Assembly (NCBI GenBank): GCA_032988165.1
Contig: JANTQF010000038.1
Coordinates: 118,988-182,987 of the forward strand
Source of the DNA: Emmonsiellopsis sp. PD_33
Taxonomy: Eukaryota > Ascomycota > Eurotiomycetes > Onygenales > Ajellomycetaceae
Direction: 5' to 3'
Length of the DNA stretch: 64,000 bases
Both the position numbers and the translations under genes were made by a program. This document shows, one piece after another, positions 1 to 11,392 of the stretch. The notes beneath the pieces were generated by a model that had not been told where the DNA came from, did not search any database, and saw only the letters and a list, made by a program, of their open reading frames with translations. Every line of letters starts with the position of its first letter. Position 1 is the first letter of the stretch.

Positions 1-480
1 TGGCCCAGAGCTAGTATCTTCTCTCTGTATGAATATAGTAGTATACTAATTACTATCTAATATATAATTATATTATTTAGTAGACTAATGATATTACATA
101 AATCTATCATTATTTAATTAATTTATTGTATAGTCAGTCTGTATGGTGCTAGCTGTGCTGATGACAAAAAGGAAAGATAGGGATTAAATAAGAATTAAGG
201 ATTAGAGTATATGAATAATGTAGGTAAAGGTCAGGTTGAGTAGAGTAGTATTATAGATTTCTATTATTATCAGGCTTTATATGTAGTGAGAAGATGGAGG
301 AAAAATGGCCACATCTAGGCTACTCTAGAGAGCTAGGAAAAAAAAAATCCACTCCATATGGAGCTGGGCCAGTGGCAGCTGGGTGGCAAGTTATTATGGG
401 CTTGATGTAACATACATAGTAACCTGTGTTATAACACACCACCATACCCCCCCATATAACCTCTAGTTATGTATGGAGGT
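1..480. repeat. AT-rich, CpG-free relict (possible degraded transposon)
   Basis: This stretch is very AT-rich, is built from TA-dominated words and has essentially no CpG dinucleotides. CpG reappears abruptly near 499. It contains no credible reading frame. The same composition is seen in the degraded transposon copy at 59119-62698, so a mutated repeat running in from the left is the likeliest reading. No terminal repeats or protein remnants are recognisable, and the family is unknown. From 481 to 890 I see only the downstream flank of the urea transporter gene. Confidence 0.4.
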
Positions 481-890
481 TGATGCTGTCCAGGTGGAGC
501 CGTGGAACCAAACTCTTTCTGGACAAGCTGCACTGTGGATGTGGCTGTGCACTGTGCGGGCGAGCGTGGCTTGGCAGTGCGTGTGCGTTGGGCTTAGTGG
601 CATTATGTCCCCGATTCACTGTGGCTTGGCGACGATAGGGGTGAGGAGTAGTTAGAAGCAGCTATTTGTTTGACTCGGTTTATATTACTTCGCAATGGAG
701 GTTGCAAGGCCTTCGTAAGCTGTCAGAGATTTTGTGTGTACATACTATGATTTCTAATAGAGATATTCCTCTCCATCCGCCAAGTCCACTCCGCCTAACA
801 ATTTCCATCACTCGTTAATGAAACCCACAATTATAAGAAATATAGACAAAAAAATGCAAGATAAATCACATCACCCCATTACTCCATCAT

Positions 891-3263
891 CTACTTCGGC
901 TCAACCTTCTCCACGGGCGTGCTGTCTCCCTGGCTCGCTTCCTCTGCCTCAAGCCCCTCCTGGGCCCGCAACGTCTTTAGCGACTTCTTCCCCGTCATAT
1001 CGAAATACATCGACTTGATAGTATGCTTCATCGTCGCTCTTCCTTCCCAGAACGGAAAAACAATCACCCCAAACGCAGTCCCAAACAGCCAAATGAATCC
1101 CACGCTAATCCAGCCTGTAAAGAACTTCTTGCTAAACACGTACCCGGAGCCGAACATGGGCATGGGCCAGAGGATGAGCAGGCAGATAGTCATCACTACA
1201 GTTAGTGCGCGGGCAATTTTAGCAGCTTTGTTCAAGCTGGCTAGTTCTTCTTCTGTTTGATCAGGCGAGGCATCGGCTTGGCCGGGGACGAGCTCGAGGT
1301 CGACATGGGCGTCTGCGGCGACTTCTGAGTCGTCGACTTTTTTGATCTGCTTCATGGATTCGTAATCGTAGTTTTGGGGGCCGAAGACGTAGGTTAGAAT
1401 TGGGATGAAGACGATCGGACTGAGAAGGGCGGCAACATTGCCGGCAAGCATGGGATTGCTAAAATGTTTGTATATCAGTTGACTATACTGCTAATAGAAT
1501 AGCCCTTGAGATATCCTGGTGGGGTGTAGACTTACTTGGAACCTGTAGTTTCAACGGTCAGCACCCCATACTGTTTCTTAGTCGTGACAAGCCAGGCAGT
1601 CAAAGAAACGGCCAAGCCAAGAATGGGGGACAATGATGCTGCGATCCAATTTTGCTGTTTCCACAGAAGTGACAACGACATGGGAAGCACAGCCGAGGAG
1701 ATAATAACGCCCATGAGCAGATACAAATATCCCATACTGATACCAGCATAGTACAGTCCAACTGCGAAACTAGCAAGGATTATCGAGTACACAACACAGC
1801 TCATATGGGATACAGCCACCAATCGCTTTCCACTAGCACTCTTGTTAATGTATGCATGATATATATCGTACGTTACGATCGAAGAGACTGCGATAAGCTG
1901 AGCTGAAAAGGCTGATGTAACAGCCATGAAGACAAGGAGGACGGTGGCAGCGGCACCACCTGTTCCAAGCATCTTCACAGCCCCGAACGGCAGAGCGAGA
2001 CCTGCGGTTACGTCGGCGGGCAGCATTCTGTCCGGACCTTCGAGGGCCAGGGCAACTAGGCCCATAGTGGTGGCGCATAGCCAAGGGATCGCAAACCAAC
2101 ACATTCCTCCAAGAACGTATCCGGGGAAGGCAGAGACGGGGTGTGCGGCGATAGCTTAATTGGTGTTAAGATTAGCTGCCTGTACAAATGAACACGCAAT
2201 ATTTGGGAGCCGTGTTCTCACCCTTATTGTAATAACTAGCATCCAAGAAAACAGTCCCAAAGTTTCCAACCAAGTTGATAACGAAGAATATACCACCCTC
2301 TCGAGATTTCATCGTAAGATAGCTTCCCTCAGCATTTCCCTCAACCGGATGGCGTTTTGCCGCCTCGACAAGTAGATCGTAAACCTTTCCTGGCGAACCA
2401 AGCTTGTCGCCCGTGGCATACGCTGAAAATGCAAACACAAAGATCAAAATGATGAGCACGGCGGAATGGGCGTAATCTGTCAGGAGAGTACTCTTGACAC
2501 CCCCGAACATGGTGTAGAGAACAACTCCAAGGGGAAGTAGGTAACAGGCGGCAGCGGTTGGTATACCCGTCATGGAACTCGAGACAGCAGAGCCACCAGC
2601 GAGCAACATAGCCGAAACGAGGATATTTGTCATCAGGCAAAAGACTGTAAATACGATATGGGTGAATTTGCCGTATCGAGCGCGAATGACTTCGAGAACG
2701 GTGTGTGCGTTAGGGCTTCGTCTTTTGAGCTCAATGGCGAGAGTCGCAAAGAGCAGAATCTGAACGGTTGCGCCTGAATCAATACCGTTAGAATTGGTCT
2801 AGATTTAGTTGATTCGGACATCGGCTAACCGGAGGCATAATAGAATGGACCCGAAACCCCATAGTTATATCCAACAGATGAAGATTGGAGAAGCGTCGCA
2901 GCCCAGGTCCAACTGCTGACCACACCGGATGCTACCAACCCCGATTTCACAGTTCTCCCGGCAGTCGTGAACATCTCACTAGTTTGGACTTCATTGCGAT
3001 ATCTACCTGGCTATTAGCTTGATCGTCTTTCAAAATATAGCGGCCAGAAAGTGGCCCCATATAGCCAGTTAACCCATCACGCTGTATGCGCCAAATCTAT
3101 TGTTGGGGTTGCAAGCAATTGAGAAGAAATGAAATCCTCACCGTTTCAAGGCCCAAGTAACAAATATCATACCGAAGGCGAAAAGAAACCCCAACCCAAT
3201 AATAATACCATATCCAAAGGATTTGTCGAGCGGGGGAGGGACGAACAAGCTTTCTTGCGCCAT
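891..3263 (-). CDS. dur3: DUR3-type urea/sodium-solute symporter, 5 exons
   Basis: High-affinity urea/H+ symporter of the plasma membrane (sodium:solute symporter family). Exons read as 3263-3142, 3002-2830, 2773-2222, 2154-1536 and 1458-891, giving 677 aa, a normal length for the family. Start ATG at 3263 ([19 protein letters not shown]). Exon 2 carries the family signature [20 protein letters not shown] and then [13 protein letters not shown]. Exon 3 gives GFTYMFGG-type transport helices, including [15 protein letters not shown], and [13 protein letters not shown]. Exon 4 resumes with [17 protein letters not shown] and [13 protein letters not shown], all diagnostic of DUR3. About 14-15 hydrophobic helices are visible, and the C-terminal tail is acidic and polar. 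All intron phases join correctly. The exon 2 acceptor was chosen at GGTAG/ATATCGC because the earlier CAG breaks the frame. Urea uptake genes are classically under nitrogen control, and three GATA motifs lie upstream. The call is firm; substrate range within the family is inferred. Confidence 0.95.
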
Positions 3264-4617
3264 AGCTTCTTAGCGAGCTTCCTCAGCCCAATAGTACGAA
3301 GAAACAATGCTCAGCTCCCACTGGGGTCGGTAAAATCCAAAGCCAGGAAACAAAGAGCAGAAGTCCAGAGAGCAAAGAGAACGAAGAAAATGCATCTTCC
3401 CTGTCCATTTATATAAAACAAGAAAAAACCAGGCTTCAGATCAGATAAAGATAAGATAGGAGCCATATCGTGGGGTTTAACTTATTTCTCCACGTGTAGC
3501 TCCTGAACGGGGAGCCAACCACGGACGCATTCTGGCGAGAAGCAATAGCTTCCGCGCGCAAGTCAAGAGATAGGTAAAAAAAGTAATCAGTATTAGAGAG
3601 AGAAATGCCCATGGCTTGTCATCACAGTCGAGTCAGAGAGTCATCGACAAGGGCCAGGGGGTAGAGAGCACGTCTGATAAGAGCTCCATTTCTGCGTGGG
3701 AAATGGTATCAGGACTGCAGCCACCCCTGCAAGCGCGCACTGATAGAAAAATCGGCCAGGAAAGCTCTCCATTTCTGTATATCATAAACCTCGTATTTCC
3801 TTGTCGAGGACGTGCCGGGGCTTGACGCCGTTTTCTTCTGCGAAGAGTTCTATTGGTGAGGTTGAACGACCTTATCAGGAGATATTTAATCACGTGATTC
3901 GTTGAAGCCCTAAAACGCCCTTTTATTCGCTGGCGGGTTGGCTGATAAGGATCATATCAAACCCGCGCCAGCGAAAAAAAGAAACAAAAACATCACGAAG
4001 CTAGAAGCTCTAGGATCAAGGACAGTTCGGGAATCGGGTGAAGGGGGCTTGCTGAGTGGCATATCTGAAAGAGATGATCATCAACATTATTCAGTCAAAT
4101 ACGGAAAAACTACTTCCGCTCGTACTAATAGCATTGAGATAGGCCATGACCTCTCGCAGCCGTCAACCATGTGCTCACAAATCTACGGGCAGCTCCGACT
4201 GCACTACAGAGTAAAATGACCCGCTACGGGAAGATTTGCCTGCCAGGTAAGTGTTCTCTATCATGGGGAAATGGATTCATCGTCCCCGGTCTGGGTGGAT
4301 GCATGGCTTTGTGTCTTCACACACAAGTCGAATTTAGAAACAGTTCGACCGCTACAGGGTGTACGGATGGCGGAAGAATAAAGGCTTGTTGAATACCAGT
4401 TTAGCTATTGAGTTGAATTTCTCATCTCATAGTTACTATCTGATCTGAATTTGTATTAGGTAGTTGCATTTGTTCCGCCCCCCCCATTTCATTATTTCAT
4501 TAATAGCACAAAACAAAGCATAGATAAAACCGAAACCAAATTTCGAAAGGAACAGGAGAAAGAGAAGGGGAAAAAAGGAAAGGAAAAGAAGCCAATCTGG
4601 GAGGATCAAACCTCCAC
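3264..4617. other. Intergenic region; contains an E-box palindrome
   Basis: No convincing gene. It holds the dur3 promoter and the 3' flank of the DUF4139 gene. A perfect 12-bp palindrome, AATCACGTGATT, lies at 3888-3899 (core CACGTG, the bHLH/Cbf1-type site), and another CACGTG lies near 3492. Short frames here show no family resemblance. Confidence 0.5.
3443..3459. promoter_or_regulatory. Triple HGATAR cluster upstream of the urea transporter
   Basis: Three overlapping or adjacent GATA-factor sites (AGATAA, AGATAA, AGATAG) lie within 17 bp, about 180 bp upstream of the dur3 start codon. HGATAR is the known site of AreA/NIT2 nitrogen regulators, and clustered sites are the effective arrangement. 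Nitrogen-catabolite control is inferred from position and gene function. Confidence 0.6.
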
Positions 4618-7001
4618 CTACGCCCCAATCATCTTCTGTCCATTCGACATCTTTGCCTCATACTCCAACGTCAACCTGATCTCCATCCCCTTCTCAACCG
4701 TAAGTTGCCACATAATCTCCCCACCCTTCAACATCGTCACCTTCCCCTTGCCCCAGCCAGCCTTCGCTGCACTGCTATCAAGAGTCACCGGCACGGAATC
4801 CGATTCCTTCTCCAACCCCGCCGGCTCCAATATATTTAACTTTAGCCTATTATCTTCACTGACTGGTACCTGGTCGAGAACCACCAGCGTTCCCGCTGCC
4901 GCCTTGGTATTATTTATGCGGCATGTTCGCCTGAAAATCGCGCGATCTTCCGTGTTAAAAAACCCGCCTGCTGTGCGGCGCACGATGGGAGTCGGATAGG
5001 AGACCTGGATCCCCGGGTCGACACCGAGATTCAGACTGAAAACTGAATCCGCGCGACAGTCGGGGACCACGGCGGTTCCCATAAATGTACCGTCGAGATT
5101 GAGGCCGGCATTACCGCGGAGAAGAGGCAGAGAGGAAGCGTTGAAAATCTTCGCGCGGAGGAAGGCGGCGGCGCGGAGCTTGGGGATAATGACGTGGGAG
5201 AATTCGACCTTGGGGAAATCGATGCTCGCGATTACATGACGGCGCTTGATGGGTGAGGGGCGGAGGGTGCGGTGGCCCGGGATGTCGTAGCTGGTTGTCA
5301 TACCGTATTCTTGACGGGAGGGTTCTTGGAAGGCGAGTGCCTTGGGGGGACTGGGGGTACTGCCGAAATCTAGATCAAAACTTGCTCCGTCCAGTGTTAA
5401 GTCATCGCCATCCTCCTCTGACTCCTCAGAATTCCTTTCTTCCAACGCTCTCCCCCCTATTCCAAGGACGAGGTCGGACGAGAGACGCGGATTTGGCAGA
5501 CCAGGATTAGGAGGCGGCTGCGCTTGCGCTAACCGCTGCTGCCGCTGCACCGCCTGTTGTTGGGCTTGTTGCTGCTGTACTTGCGCTATATTGTTTAACT
5601 GTTGTTGCTGTGCCATCTGCTGGGCCTGCGGTTGTGTTTGCTGCCACGTACGGTTATACATTGACATTGGGTAGGGTCCAGAATCTGGCACAGGTAGTGT
5701 TGGATGCATACTGGATAGGTTATTTCCAATGACAGGTTTCGACAACATCGTACGGCGCTCCCGCGCCCATTTGGCATTGATTTCATCCTGGCTTGTCAGT
5801 CCGCCGGTCCAGCTGTCGGATTTCTTTTTGAATTCGGCTTTGTCGTCCTCAGTTACTTTCACAGACCAGGGTTTTAGCAGCGGAAGCTTCTCCCCAATAC
5901 CAGAGAAGGAAGTTTGGGACGTTGATAGTACCAGTTTCGCATCAGTCCAAGCTTCGGAGCTGAAATTGTGATACTCTGCTAGATACGACGCTGTCCCGGA
6001 CGACGTTGGAGTCTTGAGGTTCAGTTCATAACGAGGAACCCATGCAGCCTTTTTCGTCACATAGGTTAGCGAAAGGTCGACCGACCCTGTTGCCTCAACC
6101 TTCTCGGGATCATCCGTGATGGAACTCCGGCGGCTGGCACCCGGTGTAAGATTCGGAAATCCGTCCAGGCATATAATTACCGCGCCGACTTGTGGCGGAT
6201 AAAACCTCATGTGATCGTTTCGGCGTCTCTTCTTATCAGCTACCACGAGGTTATGCGTGGCTTGCTTCCTCTTCCTAGCCGCACGTTCGGGTTTAGCCGC
6301 AGCATCTCGAGCACGATTAAAAGCAGCCTGAAGGCTATCCCGTGTGCGGGTGAGTTTCGTGATTTGACTCGCAAGGTCCGCGACCTTATCCTCGCACTCC
6401 TGACAGAACTCGCTCAATCTTTCCCGCTCCTGCTCAAAGGTCCGCAGGTATTCCGATAACTGTGAGATGGGCACGACTTCGGGCTTTATGCCGTTGCCGT
6501 ACTCTTGCAGGCATTCAAGGGACTTAGTGGCGGTGCGCCATTCTCTATTGGTGATGTTGTTCTTCGCGTTGAGCTCCTTCAGCTCATCTTGGACTTTTGT
6601 GAGCTCTAATTTGTCGACGCCGAAATCATTGTCCGGATCTTCTTGTTCGACGACCTGATCTCCAGGCTCGTTTTCACAGTCTGGAAAGAGCTCTTCGAAC
6701 AGATGTTTTTGCGTCACCGTCGTTGTTTGTATGTCAGTGATGGTCGCGGGGCCATTGCCTGCGACATGGATAGAGTCTGAGTCGACTTGCGGATCTAGAC
6801 CATATATGGTGATCTCGTTGTGGCCATGCTAGGAGCATCATCAGTCATATATCTCGGAAGATTGCATTAGATGGAGCTTACTTTGATCTGGACACCAGAA
6901 ACCTCACGGACCACAGTTGCACGCTCCGGTCCCAAGGTAACTAACTTTGTAGGGATATCTGTGAGGGATACTTCAGCAGTATGGACAGTGTCGAATGTCA
7001 T
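4618..7001 (-). CDS. DUF4139 (mucoidy inhibitor A-like) domain protein, 2 exons
   Basis: Predicted 776-aa protein of unknown biochemical role. Exon 1 is 7001-6882 (MTFDTVHTAEVSLTDIPTKL) and exon 2 is 6828-4618; the intron has GTAAGC and CTAG ends and joins in phase 0. Domains in order: an N-terminal beta-rich DUF4140-like part (residues about 1-75); a long charged coiled coil (about 90-225) with the basic patch ARKRKQ and KKRRR; a first DUF4139 segment with LSLTYVTKKAAWVPRYELNL and TASYLAEYHNFSSEAW; a low-complexity glutamine-rich insert (about 434-480); and the C-terminal half of DUF4139 with IDFPKVEFSHVIIPKLRAAAF, LNLGVDPGIQVSYP and MLKGGEIMWQLTVEKGMEI. The family is widespread in fungi and bacteria without an established reaction. 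The Q-rich insert splits the domain in the primary sequence. Confidence 0.9.
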
Positions 7002-8492
7002 TTTGACTCAATGAATGAGTGGGCTTGTTGGAGCGAAGGATAGGGCTAGGATGGGCAACAACCAGAGAATGTGACAAGCAACAGTGCTGGCCAGCGCAGA
7101 AGGAGATTATTTGGTTATACAACAAGGTTTTATACACATAAAGAGAGCGGACACAAATATTCAAAATTATAGAAGGATGTACACCGAGTGTTGCAGGCCG
7201 GGATAGGTTCAAGTTCAAGTTGTTAAGAACACGAAGGGAACAAAAATTATGTGTGTGATGGGTATCTAAATGTTTAAACACTAGGGAGGAATCATCAGTC
7301 AGGGTAATAATGCATTGAATAAGAAAGATAAAAAAGAAGATAAAAAATGGTTGAAATTCGAGGGCGGGAATGACCCTTTATATACCCCAGGATGCGGGGA
7401 TGAGGCTCTGCGAGGCAACGAGTAAACGAGCGCGCCCCAGGCACCGAGGCAGGGATGTTGGTGGAGATCGATAGCCACGGACCTTCCACGCTGCTTCTGA
7501 GAATTTATTCATTGATTCAGACAAAGTCAGTAAATATATTCCCTTTTAAAGAATTTAATCTTTAAGAACATAGTAGATCACCACGATGTAAAAATTGGCA
7601 TTATCTGTTGTGACAAGTGCATATGATTCTAAATCTAGAACCAAACCCCCATTTAGATCCATTCAGCAGCAGATATGAAATTATGAGAGATAGTATCAAT
7701 GCCATTTACTCCAGCGATGCTCTGACCAGGGCTGTCAGAGGAATGAAATTCCAAAATGACTTCAGTAGCAGGAGCCTGGAAGCCTGGCCTGGATCTAACC
7801 CACCATCAATAACCATTTTCCATCCAATCACGATCCCAGAAACCACAACAACATCAAACTGAACGGAGAAAACAAAAAATGAGTGTACACCCACAAAATA
7901 GTATCAAAAAATCTTTGTATATTATTTACGACATGAATATAAAAACAATAAAAAAAGACCAATTACCAAATCGCAGAACGAACAAGGAAAATAATCCGTC
8001 TTCTTTGAGCAGAAGCGGTGGACGTAAGAGCTCCCCTGTGTACTGCAGACAAAAGGGAGAAAGTGGTTGGTGAGGAGGAAAAGGAGTATGGTTTGGGAGA
8101 CGGAGGAAGTGTAGGGCAGGCGCAGTTGGAGGACGGTGAAACGGAGCGATGGCTGGACATAGTTCCAGGTCACGCTCAGCGAAGCTTCGTACTCCAGTGC
8201 ATCGCGCCCATTGGTGGTTGGTAGACGTTCGGTGGGTAGGATGAATCGAGGAGGTGGAGGGTATATGAAATCAAGCAAAGTCAAGAAAAATCAGGAGGAT
8301 CGAGCCAACCCGTTCGAAATACCACGATGAAATCTGCGCAAAGCGCCCAGGTATAGAAACAGCCCTAACAGAGGCATGGTTCGCCGACCCAGGTTAAATC
8401 GATCATATCATACAGGGCCTAACTTTTTTGTTCGGTAAATTAAAAACGTATGGTCGAAGGTTAATGGCATTGAACGAAGCGGATAAGACCGT
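7002..8492. other. Intergenic region, no gene recognised
   Basis: This 1.5-kb stretch is the upstream flank of the DUF4139 gene and the downstream flank of SEC61 beta. Small frames on both strands are short, low-complexity or serine/proline-rich and resemble no family I know. No RNA gene was recognised. Confidence 0.45.
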
Positions 8493-9212
8493 TTACGAGG
8501 CGAACTTCCGTGTGATTTTGGCGATGACTACAGAGTATCGTATATTAGCCAAAGCGCCCAGCAGGTGTGATCTCTTAATCTCTCGGCGGCAACATGTTGA
8601 TATGGAGGGACCCCAGAGCGTATTTTCAACACAGCTCACATATCAAAGAGCCAGTTCTAGGACAAACATGTTGTTTCGGCGCAAAATGCACACCTAAAAC
8701 ACCAAGCCGTGAAGAATGAGAACCAATTCACATACCGTGCAACCCCACGACCGAGAAGATGAATCCCAGACTCAGCACCAAAACCACAACAGGATCAACC
8801 TTCAATCCGGGGCTCTCATCAGTATACAGCTTCAACATAGTGCCCGAAGAACCACCCGCACCAGCCGACCGTGTCGACGCTGGGCGCGCATTCCGGATCG
8901 ATTCCTTGTGGTCAGCGGCGGCGCGGCGGCGCAGAGCTGTGCGTGGGCCACCGGGAGGAGTGGGAGAAGATGGACGGTTGAGAGAGGAGCCGGCCGCGCC
9001 GGAGGAGGCACCCGTGGAGGATTTGGCGCCTTCGGCTCCGGAGTCGGCGCCGGAGGTGAGGGGGGAGCCTGAGGCCTGGGAGTTTGGAAGGTTGGTCAGT
9101 TTGGGTTTGTTTGGAGACGGGATTTTCGCATGATTTGTGGTGTATAGGATGGAGAATAGCTGGCGGTTGAAGCTGTTGTGGTGCGGTCTTGGGGTGATAG
9201 AGAGCTTACCAT
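8493..9212 (-). CDS. sbh1: Sec61 translocon beta subunit (Sbh1/Sec61B), 3 exons, first coding exon is ATG only
   Basis: Tail-anchored beta subunit of the ER Sec61 protein-conducting channel. The core reads [20 protein letters not shown], then a Gly-rich linker, [20 protein letters not shown] and a single membrane helix [18 protein letters not shown], which is unmistakable for the family. Exon 2 is 9075-8736. Its donor G/GTATGT leads to a 35-nt last exon at 8527-8493 encoding [11 protein letters not shown] and the stop. At the 5' end the most economical model is ATG at 9212-9210 followed immediately by a strong donor GTAAGC and an acceptor CTCCCAG/GCC, giving [10 protein letters not shown] and 125 aa in total. 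An upstream in-frame extension exists but is low-complexity and unlike the family. It shares a short divergent promoter with the gene at 9640. Confidence 0.93.
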
Positions 9213-9639
9213 TGTGTGGTATGGGGTGGTTTCTGGAGAGGAAAAAGAGATTATAGGGGGGCGCAACAAATAGCAGGCCAAATACACGGTGAGGAAAGCA
9301 AGGAATATAGGATTGTCGTTGTTGGAGAGGTTGTTGATAAGGAGAGAATACACGAGAAGTTGAGGTGAGGTTGGGCAACCGAAGCGTTCCAGAAGAGGCC
9401 ACGATGATGTATCGTGTATTGTACCAAATACCGTAATATTACCACTCCGAAGACTCCCAGCCTAATCCGGCCTAATTCAGCCACGTGACTTTAACCGATT
9501 CCATTGGAACCCGTGGACCTTTTGGCGCGTGCTGGCGCGTTGAGGCGCGATGACAAACGCCAGAAACCATCGCATCTCCATTCTCATCCCCTTCCCATAT
9601 CCATCTCCATCTCCATCTCTGTACTCCACCTTGCAAGCG

Positions 9640-10128
9640 ATGTCATCCCGCCCATTCAACCCGCTGCCCACATGCCCCATTCCCTTTCAGTGGGATGTAG
9701 AAGGCCGCATTGCAGAGCTGCGAGCCATTATCAATGACCCCGCCACGAGTGAGTCACAGAAGGTCAACCTCGAGACAGCTATCAAACTGTACCGTGAAAA
9801 AGAGCTCCCAGGAGAGTTAAGATGGATTCAAGACGGCAAAGTTGTCCCTCATAAGGATATTGATTTCCGGCGGCCATACTGGAATGAGGTATTTCTTTCC
9901 CCTCCTGATGATCTATATGCGCCCACTATTCTTACCTTCATTTCAACCTAGGGTTATGCCCAGCAACTATCCTCACGCGCCATCCTTCCAGCTGTTGAGT
10001 CTGCCCGTCAGCCTGAGTCCGAAAATATAGGCATTTTTACTTCGTCTAGTCCATCCTTGCGACCGGGTGGCTTACATCCAACCCCTTTAGCCTTCGAACC
10101 AGCAACTCGCACATCGCGCGATCTATAA
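9640..10128 (+). CDS. Conserved-looking small protein of unknown function, 2 exons
   Basis: Exon 1 9640-9888 and exon 2 9952-10128 join in phase 0 (GAG/GTATTT donor, ACCTAG/GGT acceptor), giving about 141 aa. The start MSSRPFNPLPTCPIPFQWDV is chosen at 9640 because the upstream in-frame extension is a low-complexity Pro/Ser repeat. The body is soluble and charged, with a predicted helix around EGRIAELRAII and a region KELPGELRWIQDGK. The tail after the intron is Ser/Pro-rich. No signal peptide or membrane segment. I do not recognise the family. The gene is divergent from SEC61 beta, with a CACGTGAC box in the shared upstream region near 9482. The C-terminal exon is less certain than the first. 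Confidence 0.6.
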
Positions 10129-10285
10129 TCTCTACCCAGCAGGCCAAACCATTGGGCATGAGGTTAGTACTTTAGAGGATTTGCTCGGCCATACACACAT
10201 TGGTAACTCTTGAACTTGTTGGATATTCGCCCGAGTTAGACCGGTTTTGGCCCTCTTTGGCCCTGCGCCCTCAATTGATATAACA

Positions 10286-10639
10286 ATGGTCAATGACACT
10301 GGAAGCAATGCATTCACAGTCTTTGATACAGATGTGGTTGCTTTGGGTATCCCCCAAAACTACATGGGGTTTGGTATAAATGTCCCAGTAACAACACCAA
10401 CTGGAATAGTCTGGCGGCAGCAAATCAATGTTGAGATACAGCTGCTGGATGCACAAGGTAATCCTGTGTCTGACTGGATCTTTGATCGTGGCATTGTCAC
10501 ACCAGCAGCCCCTGGTGTTAGCAGACTCTCAGGTGATGGCATCAGGCAATCTCTGTACTTTGCAACTGCGCCAGGGAACCAGCATCTGTATGTTGCTGAA
10601 AAGAAGAATGGTATTGTTGAGCAGCTTCCAGTTGTCTAG
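10286..10639 (+). CDS. DTG-motif, aspartyl-protease-like fragment, CpG-poor
   Basis: The frame is open from about 10214 to a stop at 10639; the first ATG is at 10286 (117 aa). It begins MVNDTGSNAFTVFDTDVVAL. A hydrophobic stretch followed by DTG recalls the single active-site motif of retropepsin-like or fungal aspartyl-protease-like domains. The remainder is beta-strand-like and ends NGIVEQLPVV. There is no second catalytic motif and no signal peptide. The missing upstream part may lie in another exon or may have been lost. Base composition differs from neighbours: few CpGs and many TG/CA steps, as in the transposon at 36929. This may be a partial or decayed multicopy gene. The protease assignment is tentative. 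Confidence 0.4.
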   Translation: MVNDTGSNAFTVFDTDVVALGIPQNYMGFGINVPVTTPTGIVWRQQINVEIQLLDAQGNPVSDWIFDRGIVTPAAPGVSRLSGDGIRQSLYFATAPGNQHLYVAEKKNGIVEQLPVV

Positions 10640-10697
10640 CCTGTTTTCAGTTATGTATCTAGCCTATCTATGAGTTATGATCCCCTCCTAATGACAT

Positions 10698-11392
10698 TTA
10701 GCAGAGCAAGTCTTTCACGGAAATCCGTCTTGCCGGAGGTGCATTTTTCCTCGCTTGGTCCCTCGCGGCGAAAAACGCGGTCAACGGCGACAGCTTGCTG
10801 ACTTTTTTGGCGGTATGTTTCCTTTTCTTCTCGTGCGACCATCCGTGTGCGCGTTCCATGTGCTCCTTGCAATTGTACTCTCGCGTACTCGCATAGTCGC
10901 ACGGGGGGAAGCCACATTGATATAAAACGGGTGTGAGGGAATGTATATCATTAAAATGACGATCCCTTTCGGATTTGGTGGGCCATCCTTTACTATTCTT
11001 GCACGATAGATGAAGACATTCGTAACTGCGGTCGTGTCTCGCCTTATGTTTCCTAGAAATCGTCAGTGGAAGGCTCAAATATAACGCACGTAAGGGTTGC
11101 ACACATACTTTAAATCACGAGGCCTTCGGAACAGTTTTCCACAGCTCTCACAGTTAAGAGATGGATTGGGAGTATCAGAGCAAGCTGTGGCGGAAGATTT
11201 TCTGAGAGTCTTAATAGAATCGCGGGTCGGGTTTGAGAGTCGTTTTCCCCCTTCACCCTGTATTTGGTGTTTTTGTTCGGTCTTGTCCTCCTTGTCTATT
11301 CGGAGGGGTTGGTCGTTAAGTTCCAAATCAGTACCCGGAACAGGCTGCATGGCACCATGGCGCTCATCGTGGGGATCGTGGCGAGGGGACAT
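10698..11392 (-). CDS. C2H2 zinc-finger protein, 2 exons
   Basis: Probable DNA-binding protein of 212 aa. Exon 1 is 11392-11109 and exon 2 is 11052-10698; the intron (GTATGT...TTTCTAG) splits a Lys codon inside the first finger. The joined finger reads CESCGKLFRRPRDLKKHKA, then RH, a C2H2 pattern. It is followed by two degenerate fingers: CLHLSC with a GWPTKSERDRHFNDIH helix, and CGFPPCDYASTREYNCKEHM with a terminal RAHGW. The C-terminus is basic (HEKKRKHTAKK). The N-terminal 90 residues are polar and acidic/Ser-rich. Start at 11392 is chosen for its CAACAATG context; a longer in-frame start at 11473 adds a hydrophobic, unlikely leader. Fungal fingers of this CLHLSC type are common in regulators of unknown target. 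Confidence 0.8.

Noticed and set aside
9210..9402. Long in-frame N-terminal extension of the SEC61 beta reading frame
   Set aside because: It is Pro/Ser/Phe-rich, has no resemblance to the family, and crosses a strong ATG/GTAAGC splice donor.
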